Below, piece by piece: positions 26,301 through 35,912 of a stretch of 64,000 nt of DNA. This stretch comes from Tenacibaculum sp. (lineage in GTDB: Bacteria; Bacteroidota; Bacteroidia; Flavobacteriales; Flavobacteriaceae). The number at the start of each line of letters is the position of its first letter. The stretch's first letter is position 1. Position numbers and translations under genes: made by a program. The notes beneath the pieces were generated by a model, which did no database searches, was not told the DNA's origin, and worked only from the letters and a program-made list of their open reading frames with translations. The DNA is taken from contig JAHDHE010000003.1 of the NCBI GenBank assembly GCA_020631475.1, forward strand, positions 1 to 64,000, given 5' to 3'.

Positions 26301-27278
26301 TAACTTCGTTAAGCATCTCTTTGCTCTCAATTCAAATAAAGATTCTTTAGCTTCTGCAAAAGTATCATGAAAAGATTTAGTATCATCAACTATTTTTAAT
26401 GCGAATGCAGCATTTGTTAGCACTACATTGTTTTGTGCATCTGTACCGTTTCCTTCAATTATATTTTTAAATATTTTAGCAGCTTCAGTAACAGAGTTTC
26501 CTCCAAAAATATCTGTTTGTTGTAATCTTTTTTGCCCTAAATCTTCTGGATTAATTAATTGCTCACCATTTTTAGTAAACAGTTTAAATCCGCTTGTTAA
26601 AGAAATCTCATCATAACCATCAAGCGCATGTACAATTCCGTAATTACTATTTTCTTCTTGTAAAATATAGTTATACAAACGTGCAACTTCTAAATTAAAA
26701 GTTCCTAATAATTGATTTTTTGGTGAACTCGGATTTACCAAAGGACCTAACATATTAAAAAATGTTTTTAATGCTAACTCCTTTCGTGTAGAGCTTACCG
26801 CTTTCATTGCAGGATGAAATTTTGGCGCATGCAAAAAACAAATATTGGCTTGTTCTAAATGAGATTTTAAAGTAGCCTCATCATTGGTAAATTGATAACC
26901 AAAGCTCTCTAACATATCTGAAGAACCTGATTTTGAAGACACAGAATAATTACCATGTTTCGCAACTTTTTGTCCAGTTCCTGCAACTATAAAAGAGGTT
27001 AATGTTGAAATGTTAAACGTGTCTTTTCCGTCTCCACCAGTACCTACGATATCAATGGTATTATAATCTGAAAAATCTACTTTTATAGCTAACTCAATTA
27101 ATGCACTTCTAAAACCAGAAAGTTCATCAACCGTAATTGGTCGCATCATAAAAACCGTCATAAAAGATGCTAAATGTGCTTCGTTAAATTTTCCTGAAGC
27201 AATATCTATTAAGATTTGTTTTGCTTCAGATTTAGTTAATCTTTTATGTTGATATAAATCGTTTAAAATTTGTTTCAT
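26289..27278 (-). CDS. trpD: Anthranilate phosphoribosyltransferase
   Basis: This 329-residue enzyme transfers phosphoribosyl to anthranilate. 'IVGTGGDGKDTFNIST' binds PRPP, and 'AKHGNYSVSSKSGSSDMLE' and 'NMLGPLVNP' are conserved. The start MKQILNDLYQHK at 27278 follows an in-frame run made of repeat sequence, which is rejected. The final three codons and stop fall in an AATTACGAATTA repeat, so the natural C-terminus may have been replaced. Confidence 0.95.
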   Translation of the reverse strand: MKQILNDLYQHKRLTKSEAKQILIDIASGKFNEAHLASFMTVFMMRPITVDELSGFRSALIELAIKVDFSDYNTIDIVGTGGDGKDTFNISTLTSFIVAGTGQKVAKHGNYSVSSKSGSSDMLESFGYQFTNDEATLKSHLEQANICFLHAPKFHPAMKAVSSTRKELALKTFFNMLGPLVNPSSPKNQLLGTFNLEVARLYNYILQEENSNYGIVHALDGYDEISLTSGFKLFTKNGEQLINPEDLGQKRLQQTDIFGGNSVTEAAKIFKNIIEGNGTDAQNNVVLTNAAFALKIVDDTKSFHDTFAEAKESLFELRAKRCLTKLITN

Positions 27279-27279
27279 C

Positions 27280-27312
27280 TTAAAGGCTTTAAGCATTAAG
27301 CTTGAGGCTTAC
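27280..27312. repeat. AAGC-type repeat, trpG-trpD junction
   Basis: On the minus strand the junction reads GTAAGCCTCAAGCTTAATGC then TTAAAGCCTTTAAG, with AAGC/GCTT units. It is related to the repeat at 27886-27947 and encodes the last residues and stop of trpG. Confidence 0.55.
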
Positions 27313-27880
27313 AGCTATTTATAAAATTTCTAACAATCTGTTCTCCTACTTCTGTTAATATTGATTCAGGATGGAATTGTACCGCTGATATATTAAATAC
27401 ATTATGTTCTATTGCTTGTATCGCCCCATCTTCATCTTTTGCTGTAATCGAAATTTCTGATGGGAAATTTTCATTAGAAGCTATCCAAGAATGATAACGA
27501 GCTGCTTCAAATTTCTCTGGAATACCTTTAAAAATTACTGCGTCTTTTTTAACAACTTTCATTTCTGTGGCTACTCCATGAAAAACTTCTCCCATGTTTA
27601 TAATGTTTCCGCCAAAAACCTCTGTAATTGCTTGTAATCCTAAACAAACTCCGAAAATTGGTTTGTTTCCTGCATAGGCTCTAATTACATCTTTTAAAAT
27701 ACCGGCTTCATCAGGAATTCCTGGTCCTGGCGATAAAATAATGGCATCATAACGTTCAATTTCTTCAACAGAAATCTCATCGTTTCTATACACATCTGGT
27801 AACTGTCCCGTAATATCTTCTACCATGTGTACCAAATTGTAGGTAAACGAGTCGTAGTTATCTAATATTAATATGTTCAT
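27296..27880 (-). CDS. trpG: Anthranilate synthase component II (glutamine amidotransferase)
   Basis: This 194-residue class I amidotransferase supplies ammonia to TrpE. The triad is visible: Cys in 'GVCLGLQAI' and His/Glu in 'AVQFHPESILTE'; 'LSPGPGIP' forms the oxyanion region. 'DNYDSFTYNL' opens the protein. The C-terminal residues (CKPQA) and stop are encoded by repeat DNA. In this family TrpG may also serve PabB for folate synthesis; here it is placed with trpE. Confidence 0.95.
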   Translation of the reverse strand: MNILILDNYDSFTYNLVHMVEDITGQLPDVYRNDEISVEEIERYDAIILSPGPGIPDEAGILKDVIRAYAGNKPIFGVCLGLQAITEVFGGNIINMGEVFHGVATEMKVVKKDAVIFKGIPEKFEAARYHSWIASNENFPSEISITAKDEDGAIQAIEHNVFNISAVQFHPESILTEVGEQIVRNFINSCKPQA

Positions 27881-27885
27881 TTTTT

Positions 27886-27947
27886 TAAGCTATACGCTAT
27901 AAGCTTCAAGCAATAAGCGTAAAGCATATTGCATAAAGCATATTGCT
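27886..27947. repeat. AAGC/GCTT repeat cluster, trpE-trpG gap
   Basis: Seven or so imperfect units of the form (T)AAGC.ATA / GCTATAAGC fill the whole 69-base gap (e.g. GCTATACGCTATAAGCTTC and GCATATTGCATAAAGCATAT). No coding potential. Confidence 0.65.
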
Positions 27948-27949
27948 AT

Positions 27950-29341
27950 TTATATTTTTTCTGCTAAAAGCAACGCTTTTTTTAACGCTGCTAATTTATT
28001 ATTTACTTCTTGTAATTCTTTTTCTTCATCAGAATGAATTACGATTCCTGCTCCTGCTTGATAATATAACACATTGCTTTTACTTACAAAAGAACGAATT
28101 GCAATGGCTAAATTTACCGAACCGTCTAAACCGATAATTCCAACTGCGCCACCGTAAAATCCACGGGATTGATTTTCGTAAGTATCAATTAATTGCATTG
28201 CTTTATATTTTGGAGCTCCACTTAATGTTCCTGCCGGAAAAGTGTCTCCAACAATATTAATCGAATTTCCTTTTATTTTTCCTTGTACGGTAGAAACCAA
28301 ATGAATTACATGACTAAAATACTGAACCTCTTTAAACACCTCAACTTTTACATTCTCTGCATGTTTACTTAAGTCGTTTCTTGCTAAATCAACTAACATT
28401 ACATGTTCTGCGGTTTCCTTTTTATCTTCTGATAATTTTTTACCCAACTTAATATCTTCAGCCATATCACCCGTTCTTCTAAATGTTCCTGCAATCGGAT
28501 TGATAATTGCTTTTCCTGCATTTATTTTAATTTGTGCTTCAGGTGAAGATCCCATTAATTTAAAAGAACCGTAATCGAAATAAAATAAATATGGTGACGG
28601 GTTTATTGATCTCAATGCTCTATATACATTAAACTCATCTCCTTTAAATTCTTGCTGAAATTGACGTGATAAAACTAGCTGAAAAACATCACCTCGTTTA
28701 CAATGTGCTTTTGCTCTTACAACGTATTCTTTAAAATCTTTATTCGTACAATTAGACGTTTCTTCTCCTTTAATTTCAAATTTCTGAGTATTAAAAGCTT
28801 GTGAATTAATAATTGTTTCAATCTCTGAAATTCTCGATTCATTTCCTAATTCAACATTTTCAATTAAAGTCATCTCATCGTTAAAATGATTTATCGCAAT
28901 TATAAAACGATAAAAACTGTATTGCATTACAGGTATTTTAGACGGAGCTTCTTTAACATTCAGTTTAATATTTTCAAAATACTGAACACTATCATAAGTA
29001 CTATAACCATACAATCCGTTAAAAGATTTTAGTTCTGAAGGACAATCTAATTCTATTGATTTTGAAAAATTATCAAACAACTCATAAAAGTTTTTATCAA
29101 TTGAATGACTCTTTATAAGTTTTCCTTTTTTAGAAACTTCAAAAGCATCATTATCTACCTTCATTGTTACCATTGGCTCTATACAGATAAAAGAAAAACT
29201 TTCCTCTTTACTGTGGTAATCTGAACTTTCTAATAATAATGTATTAGCATATTTATCTCTAAACCTTAAATACAATCCTACTGGAGTAATTGTATCTGAG
29301 ATTCTTTTTTTACTAATTGTTTTAAATGCTATTTTATTCAT
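27950..29341 (-). CDS. trpE: Anthranilate synthase component I
   Basis: This 463-residue chorismate-using enzyme makes anthranilate from chorismate and ammonia. C-terminal catalytic blocks are clear: 'RGDVFQLVLSRQFQQ', 'NPSPYLFYFDYG', 'SPEAQIKI', 'IAGTFRRTGD', 'EHVMLVDLARNDL' and 'GAPKYKAMQLID'. The N-terminal part has the feedback site region 'LLLESSDYHSKEESFSF' (LLESS binds Trp in the family), so Trp inhibition is expected. The start at 29341 (MNKIAFKTIS) lies after a repeat that also encodes a spurious in-frame extension. An attenuator lies upstream. Confidence 0.96.
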   Translation of the reverse strand: MNKIAFKTISKKRISDTITPVGLYLRFRDKYANTLLLESSDYHSKEESFSFICIEPMVTMKVDNDAFEVSKKGKLIKSHSIDKNFYELFDNFSKSIELDCPSELKSFNGLYGYSTYDSVQYFENIKLNVKEAPSKIPVMQYSFYRFIIAINHFNDEMTLIENVELGNESRISEIETIINSQAFNTQKFEIKGEETSNCTNKDFKEYVVRAKAHCKRGDVFQLVLSRQFQQEFKGDEFNVYRALRSINPSPYLFYFDYGSFKLMGSSPEAQIKINAGKAIINPIAGTFRRTGDMAEDIKLGKKLSEDKKETAEHVMLVDLARNDLSKHAENVKVEVFKEVQYFSHVIHLVSTVQGKIKGNSINIVGDTFPAGTLSGAPKYKAMQLIDTYENQSRGFYGGAVGIIGLDGSVNLAIAIRSFVSKSNVLYYQAGAGIVIHSDEEKELQEVNNKLAALKKALLLAEKI

Positions 29342-29348
29342 AATTGAT

Positions 29349-29422
29349 GTCAGTTCGAGCGCAGTCGAGAACATTTTAATTTCTCTTATTTTTAATGACC
29401 TCTCGACTGCGCTCGAGTTGAC
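29349..29422. repeat. Palindromic repeat between attenuator and trpE
   Basis: Two 22-base arms with two mismatches (sharing TCGAGCGCAGTCGAGA and its complement) enclose a 30-base A/T-rich centre, giving GTCA...TGAC ends. The left arm matches the left end of the repeat inside icmF with one mismatch. It would form a long stem in the trp mRNA leader, 7 bases before the trpE ATG. Confidence 0.85.
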
Positions 29423-29442
29423 ATTTTTCTATTAAAAACAAA

Positions 29443-29470
29443 AAAAGGCTTATCGTGAGATAAGCCTTTT
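29443..29470 (-). terminator. trp attenuator terminator hairpin
   Basis: A perfect 12-bp stem AAAAGGCTTATC/GATAAGCCTTTT with a 4-base loop is followed on the minus strand by TTTGTTTTT. It lies 33 bases after the stop of the Trp-rich leader peptide and 101 bases before trpE. Its 5' half plus loop (CTTATCTCAC) can instead pair with GAGAAG/GTGAGA just after the leader peptide, making an antiterminator (29496-29503 with 29455-29464). Confidence 0.88.
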
Positions 29471-29503
29471 CTTTATATTATATACATATAGGATTCTTCT
29501 CAC

Positions 29504-29551
29504 TTAAATATTAAGAGAGTTCCACCACCATATGTTGTTTTGTTTCATCAT
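29504..29551 (-). CDS. trpL: trp leader peptide with three Trp codons
   Basis: A 15-residue reading frame, MMKQNNIWWWNSLNI, lies at the 5' end of the trp operon transcript. Three consecutive TGG codons sit at positions 8-10. Bases of codons 11-14 (CTCTCTTAA) can pair with TTAAGTGAG right after the stop. That stem competes with the antiterminator, so a ribosome stalled at the Trp codons would free the antiterminator and allow trpE transcription, as in the classical enterobacterial mechanism. The start may be either of two adjacent ATGs. The function is inferred from layout, but the combination is very unlikely by chance. Confidence 0.88.
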   Translation of the reverse strand: MMKQNNIWWWNSLNI

Positions 29552-29558
29552 TGAGTTA

Positions 29559-29589
29559 CAAATGTATAAAGTGTTTTTGATTTTGCAAA
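29559..29589 (-). promoter_or_regulatory. trp operon promoter, Bacteroidota type
   Basis: On the minus strand TTTG (29589-29586) is followed after 19 bases by TACATTTG (29566-29559), a full match to the Bacteroidota primary-sigma consensus TTTG-N19-TAnnTTTG. The predicted start is within about 8 bases of the leader-peptide ATG, so the leader RNA would begin almost at its own start codon. Confidence 0.85.
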
Positions 29590-29827
29590 TTTTTACTTCA
29601 CTTTATTTTCTTGAAAAGAGAAAACAATAAGTTTTGTAAGCAAAAAGCAATATATTAAATTACAAATTCACATTAATTATATTTTTTCAGTTACAATATA
29701 AAACTTAAATTAAAAATATAGTTTTCAAATACAAACATCATTCGGTTATTTGTAACAAAATAATAAATACCTCTTCGGTAACACTTAGGGAGACAACAAT
29801 AAAATAAAAGATTAAAAACATAAAGTT

Positions 29828-31492
29828 ATGTGTGGAATTGTATGTGCGTTTGATTTAAAACAATCTTCAGAAAGTTTAAGACCTCAAGTATTAGAAATGG
29901 CTAAAAAGATTCGTCATCGCGGTCCAGACTGGAGCGGAATTTACAGCGACGATAAAGTAATAATGGCTCACGAACGTTTGGCTATTGTAGATCCTGCTTC
30001 AGGGCAACAACCTTTATTTAGTGCTGATAAAAAATTAGTTTTAGCTGCTAATGGAGAAATATACAATCACAGAGAATTAAAAAAACAATTTAAATTCGAT
30101 TATGAATTTCAAACTGAATCAGATTGTGAAGTAATTTTAGCACTACACAAAGAAAAAGGAGTTGATTTTCTTGATGATATGAATGGAATGTTTGGTTTTG
30201 CTTTATATGACGTTGAAAAAGACGAATATATTATAGCAAGAGATCATATGGGAATCATCCCTTTATATATCGGTTGGGATCAAAACGGAACATTTTATGT
30301 TGCCTCTGAATTAAAAGCTTTAGAAGGTGTTTGTGCTAAAATCGAATTATTTCCTCCTGGACATTATATGTCAAGTAAAGACGGAAAATTTGTACAATGG
30401 TATAAAAGAGATTGGAGTGAATATGATGCTGTAAAAGAAAACGAAACAAGCATACAAGAGGTTAAAGAAGCTTTAGAAGCTGCAGTTCATAGACAATTGA
30501 TGAGTGATGTTCCTTACGGAGTTTTATTGTCTGGTGGATTAGATTCATCAATCACCTCAGCCATTGCTAAAAAATATTCTCAAATGAGAGTTGAATCTGA
30601 CGACAAATCAGAAGCTTGGTATCCACAATTACACTCTTTTTCTGTTGGTCTAGATGGTTCTCCTGATTTAGCTGCTGCACAAAAAGTAGCTGATCATATT
30701 GGTACCATTCATCATGAAATAAAGTTCACCATCCAAGAAGGTTTAGATGCTATTAAAGATGTTATTTACAACATCGAAACGTATGATATTACAACGATTC
30801 GTTCTTCTACTCCAATGTATTTAATGGCTCGTGTTATAAAATCAATGGGAATTAAAATGGTATTATCTGGCGAAGGAGCTGATGAAATTTTTGGAGGATA
30901 TTTATATTTTCACAAAGCACCAAACGCGCAAGAATTCCACGAAGAAACTGTGCGTAAATTAGACAAATTACATATGTATGATTGTTTACGCGCAAACAAA
31001 AGTTTAATGGCTTGGGGAATTGAAGGTCGTGTTCCTTTTTTAGATAAAGAATTTATGGATGTTGCAATGCGCATCAACCCACAAGATAAAATGATTAACG
31101 GAGAACGCATGGAAAAATGGGTAATTCGTAAAGCATTTGAAGATATGCTACCGCAAGAAGTTGCTTGGAGACAAAAAGAACAATTTTCTGATGGTGTTGG
31201 TTATAGCTGGATTGACACTTTAAAAGAAGTTGTTGAAAAAGAAGTTACAGATGAGCAATTAGCAAACGCTAAATTCCGTTTTCCAATAAACACACCTTTA
31301 AACAAAGAAGAATTTTATTACCGTTCTATTTTCGAAGAACACTTTCCAAGTGATACCGCAGCATTAAGTGTACCACAAGAAGCAAGTGTTGCCTGTAGTA
31401 CAGCCACTGCTTTAGAATGGGATGAAGCTTTTAAAAACATGAACGAACCTTCTGGAAGAGCAATTATCAATGTACATGATGATGCTTATTAG
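29828..31492 (+). CDS. asnB: Asparagine synthase B (glutamine-hydrolysing)
   Basis: This 554-residue enzyme makes asparagine from aspartate, ATP and glutamine. Cys2 of MCGIVC is the glutaminase nucleophile; 'RHRGPDWSG' and 'ANGEIYNH' belong to that domain. The synthetase domain has the PP-loop 'LSGGLDSSI' and 'LSGEGADEIFGGY'. Length and motifs fit AsnB of the class I type. It is divergent from the trp operon and followed by its own terminator; no link to Trp metabolism is needed. Confidence 0.96.
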   Translation: MCGIVCAFDLKQSSESLRPQVLEMAKKIRHRGPDWSGIYSDDKVIMAHERLAIVDPASGQQPLFSADKKLVLAANGEIYNHRELKKQFKFDYEFQTESDCEVILALHKEKGVDFLDDMNGMFGFALYDVEKDEYIIARDHMGIIPLYIGWDQNGTFYVASELKALEGVCAKIELFPPGHYMSSKDGKFVQWYKRDWSEYDAVKENETSIQEVKEALEAAVHRQLMSDVPYGVLLSGGLDSSITSAIAKKYSQMRVESDDKSEAWYPQLHSFSVGLDGSPDLAAAQKVADHIGTIHHEIKFTIQEGLDAIKDVIYNIETYDITTIRSSTPMYLMARVIKSMGIKMVLSGEGADEIFGGYLYFHKAPNAQEFHEETVRKLDKLHMYDCLRANKSLMAWGIEGRVPFLDKEFMDVAMRINPQDKMINGERMEKWVIRKAFEDMLPQEVAWRQKEQFSDGVGYSWIDTLKEVVEKEVTDEQLANAKFRFPINTPLNKEEFYYRSIFEEHFPSDTAALSVPQEASVACSTATALEWDEAFKNMNEPSGRAIINVHDDAY

Positions 31493-31529
31493 ACGTGATT
31501 TTAACAAAAAATAAATTTTATCTACATAT

Positions 31530-31553
31530 AAAACCTTGCTTTTGCAAGGTTTT
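31530..31553 (+). terminator. Terminator of asnB
   Basis: AAAACCTTGC/GCAAGGTTTT, a 10-bp perfect stem with a TTTT loop, 37 bases after the asnB stop. The following gap to gyrB (31554-31781) holds the gyrB promoter and a leader hairpin. Confidence 0.8.
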
Positions 31554-31706
31554 ATTGCTCAGCAACAAATCAACCTTAAACATAAAACCTAAAAATCTAA
31601 AATAAACCCATTTTTAGCGATTTTAAGACATTTTTAAATAATTAACAAATGTTGATAATTAAAAACATCAATCGCTAAAAAGCTTTTATTCGGTTTATAA
31701 TTTTTG

Positions 31707-31714
31707 TAGATTTG
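31707..31714 (+). promoter_or_regulatory. Candidate gyrB promoter -7 box
   Basis: TAGATTTG matches TAnnTTTG. A weak TTTT stands where the -33 TTTG is expected (31684-31687). The predicted transcript starts near 31720, upstream of a terminator-like hairpin and 60 bases before gyrB. Confidence 0.5.
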
Positions 31715-31723
31715 TGTAGATTC

Positions 31724-31749
31724 AAAAAGTCGCTTTCGAGCGATTTTTT
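31724..31749 (+). terminator. Terminator-like hairpin in the gyrB leader
   Basis: AAAAAGTCGCT-TTCG-AGCGATTTTTT folds with an 11-bp stem (one G-T pair) and a TTCG loop, ending in a run of seven Ts. It lies between the proposed promoter and the gyrB ATG, so it may attenuate gyrB transcription or stabilise its leader. Confidence 0.55.
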
Positions 31750-31754
31750 TATGA

Positions 31755-33719
<1,965 letters not shown>

Positions 33720-33737
33720 TTTTCAAATTAAATAAAT

Positions 33738-33916
33738 GAGGCTGTCTAAAAAGTAAAAACGAAAAATGAAATTTAGATTATTTTTCGGTCACTTCTTTAA
33801 AAACATCAAAAAACCATCATTTTAACTTAAAAATGATGGTTTTTCTATAATTTCCGAGCCTGTCACAGAAAATTTTTCGGTAGAAAAGCTGACAAAAAGT
33901 CTTTTCAAACAGCCTC
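33738..33916. repeat. Inverted-repeat element, copy 2
   Basis: This 179-bp copy has ends GAGGCTGTCTAAAAAG and CTTTTCAAACAGCCTC and the same inner hairpin (CCATCATTTT/AAAAATGATGG). It matches copy 1 at 213-394 over its full length with about a dozen and a half differences. It also lies between converging genes (gyrB and the M61 peptidase) and carries no ORF. Confidence 0.85.
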
Positions 33917-33928
33917 ACTAAGAATGGT

Positions 33929-35788
33929 TTAGTTCTTCAACCAAGCATTTCTTAAAATTACTTTAGCATCAGTTACAGGTAATTCTTCTAATACTAGACC
34001 AGAACTTTCATAAGTAGGTTGTGTAAAATCACCTTCTAATTTTACTAAGTTCCCATCTCTGGTAACTTCCATAGTAATTTTATCTCCAGCTTTCCATTGC
34101 ATTGTTTTTCCAATAATTGGACGCGCATTTGCTAATAATACTTTTTCTCCATTTACAGATTCTAAAACATCTCCTGCTTTAATACCTAAAGCAGTTAAAG
34201 CGGTATTTGTTCTTGGAGTAAAGAAGATTTTTTTATCATTATTAACTGAAATAAAAGGTTGCCCTTTGGCATCAATAAAATATGCTGAATTGGTTGTCTT
34301 TGTTTCTTTTTTAACTCCAACTTTATTAAAATAAACTGAATAATCAATTGGGGTACTTCCTTCTACGTGGTTTGCGAAAAATGCTCCAACTTTAGGGTTT
34401 GTCATTTTTACAATCTCAGCAATAATCTCATCGTCTTTAAAAGGTTTATGTGCTCCGTATTTGTTAGATAAATCTCTCATTAAATCAACTAATCCATACT
34501 TTCCAGTACTTTCTTCACGTAAAATAATATCAAAACACATACCAATTAAAGCACCTTTCATATATACATTAGAGTAGTTCGAAGCGTATTCTTTATCTAA
34601 GATATTTTTACTCATTTCGGTAAAAGACATATCGTCTTTAAAACGTTTAGAAGTAGCAATTTTTCCTTGCATTTTAGCAATAAACTGCTCTGGAGTAATT
34701 AAGTCTTGATTTACTTGAAATAAGTTAGCAAAATATTCCGTAATTCCTTCATACATCCATAAGTGTTTAGACATATCAGGTTCGTTAAAATTAAAATTAT
34801 GAATCTCTTCTGAATGCACTGATAAAGGAGAAACAATATGGAAGAACTCATGAGAAACAGTTCCATTAATCATTCCATCTGCTAATTGCTTTTTAGAATA
34901 TGATTCTGGATACACAACAGTAGTTGAAGATAAGTGCTCTAAAGCACCAAAACTTTGCCATTTATATACTGCAGGATCAAATAGATATAATAAAATATTA
35001 TATTCTTTGGTAGTTTTAAAACCTTTTAAAAAGTTACTCTGCGCTTGCACCATTTTCTTTAAGTCAGCTTCCATATCTTTTGCAGAGTGCACTCCGTTAG
35101 GGGAGTATACTGATAAGGTAACATCAATTCCATCTACATTAAAACTTACATTGTTTAATGGAGCGTACATAATTGGGTTATCAGAGATTTCATCATATCT
35201 AGAAGCTACAAATACATCTTTAGTATTGTCTTCTTTAGTTGTGTTTTTATTAATTAAAGAAGTAGTTTCGTATAAGCTTGCAGGATGTAGAACATTAATT
35301 TTATAAGGAGTTTCTTTCTTTCCAGTAAAGTATCCTACAAAACCAGGAAGGTTTAAGAAGAAGTTTTTATCCTTTTCGATGTTTGTACCTGCCATTACGT
35401 AAATTCCGTGTTTTACTTCAGAATCGAAAGTATCATCTACTTGGTATGATAACTTGTCCATTTTTGTGGCGTTGTTAATTTTCCAAGAATTTTGATCTAA
35501 TTTCTCAACAGTTAATTCATTTTCGTCATAATCAAAAGCTTTAAAGTTAGATACAAACTGACCGTAGTTACTCATAGCATACGTTCCAGGAACAATTGCG
35601 GGAATATTATAAACGATGGTAGCTTCTTTAATTTTATGAGGATTAACTTCTACAGTTACTTTATCATCAACAACATTATTAATATCGATAGTTGTTTCGA
35701 TTAAAGGAGTTTCTTTTGTTAAGTTTTTAGAAGAAGAACAACTTCCTAAAACAGCAATAGCAGCAATAGCTACAAGTATTTTTTTCAT
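33929..35788 (-). CDS. M61 family peptidase lipoprotein with PDZ
   Basis: This 619-residue protein has a lipoprotein signal (AVLGSC, Cys 17 or so). The M61 (glycyl aminopeptidase-like) signature is 'VSHEFFHIVSPLSVH', with HEFFH as zinc site and the third ligand in 'YEGITEYFANL'. The N-terminal ~160 residues form the beta-rich M61 domain ('VVEVNP..KEATIVYNIPAIVPGTYAMSNYG', in part). A PDZ-like segment is near the C-terminus (about 505-580, 'GIKAGDVLESVNGE'). Probably surface- or periplasm-facing, as a single-gene unit. Confidence 0.92.
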   Translation of the reverse strand: MKKILVAIAAIAVLGSCSSSKNLTKETPLIETTIDINNVVDDKVTVEVNPHKIKEATIVYNIPAIVPGTYAMSNYGQFVSNFKAFDYDENELTVEKLDQNSWKINNATKMDKLSYQVDDTFDSEVKHGIYVMAGTNIEKDKNFFLNLPGFVGYFTGKKETPYKINVLHPASLYETTSLINKNTTKEDNTKDVFVASRYDEISDNPIMYAPLNNVSFNVDGIDVTLSVYSPNGVHSAKDMEADLKKMVQAQSNFLKGFKTTKEYNILLYLFDPAVYKWQSFGALEHLSSTTVVYPESYSKKQLADGMINGTVSHEFFHIVSPLSVHSEEIHNFNFNEPDMSKHLWMYEGITEYFANLFQVNQDLITPEQFIAKMQGKIATSKRFKDDMSFTEMSKNILDKEYASNYSNVYMKGALIGMCFDIILREESTGKYGLVDLMRDLSNKYGAHKPFKDDEIIAEIVKMTNPKVGAFFANHVEGSTPIDYSVYFNKVGVKKETKTTNSAYFIDAKGQPFISVNNDKKIFFTPRTNTALTALGIKAGDVLESVNGEKVLLANARPIIGKTMQWKAGDKITMEVTRDGNLVKLEGDFTQPTYESSGLVLEELPVTDAKVILRNAWLKN

Positions 35789-35897
35789 GATGTGATTTAT
35801 TAGTTTCTAGTATTTGTACTGATTAAAGACGATTTGTTACAAACTATGCAACATATTTAACACCTTTTTAAGAGATACAACCTACGTTAAAACGTTG

Positions 35898-35905
35898 TAC
35901 CTTTG
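35898..35905 (+). promoter_or_regulatory. -7 box of the YgiQ gene
   Basis: TACCTTTG matches TAnnTTTG and lies 7 bases before the ATG, implying a leaderless or nearly leaderless mRNA. No good -33 TTTG is seen. Confidence 0.5.
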
Positions 35906-35912
35906 CAACGGC

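Noticed and set aside
29342-29374. In-frame extension of TrpE
   Set aside because: It lies in the repeat between attenuator and trpE; MNKIAFK at 29341 fits the family.
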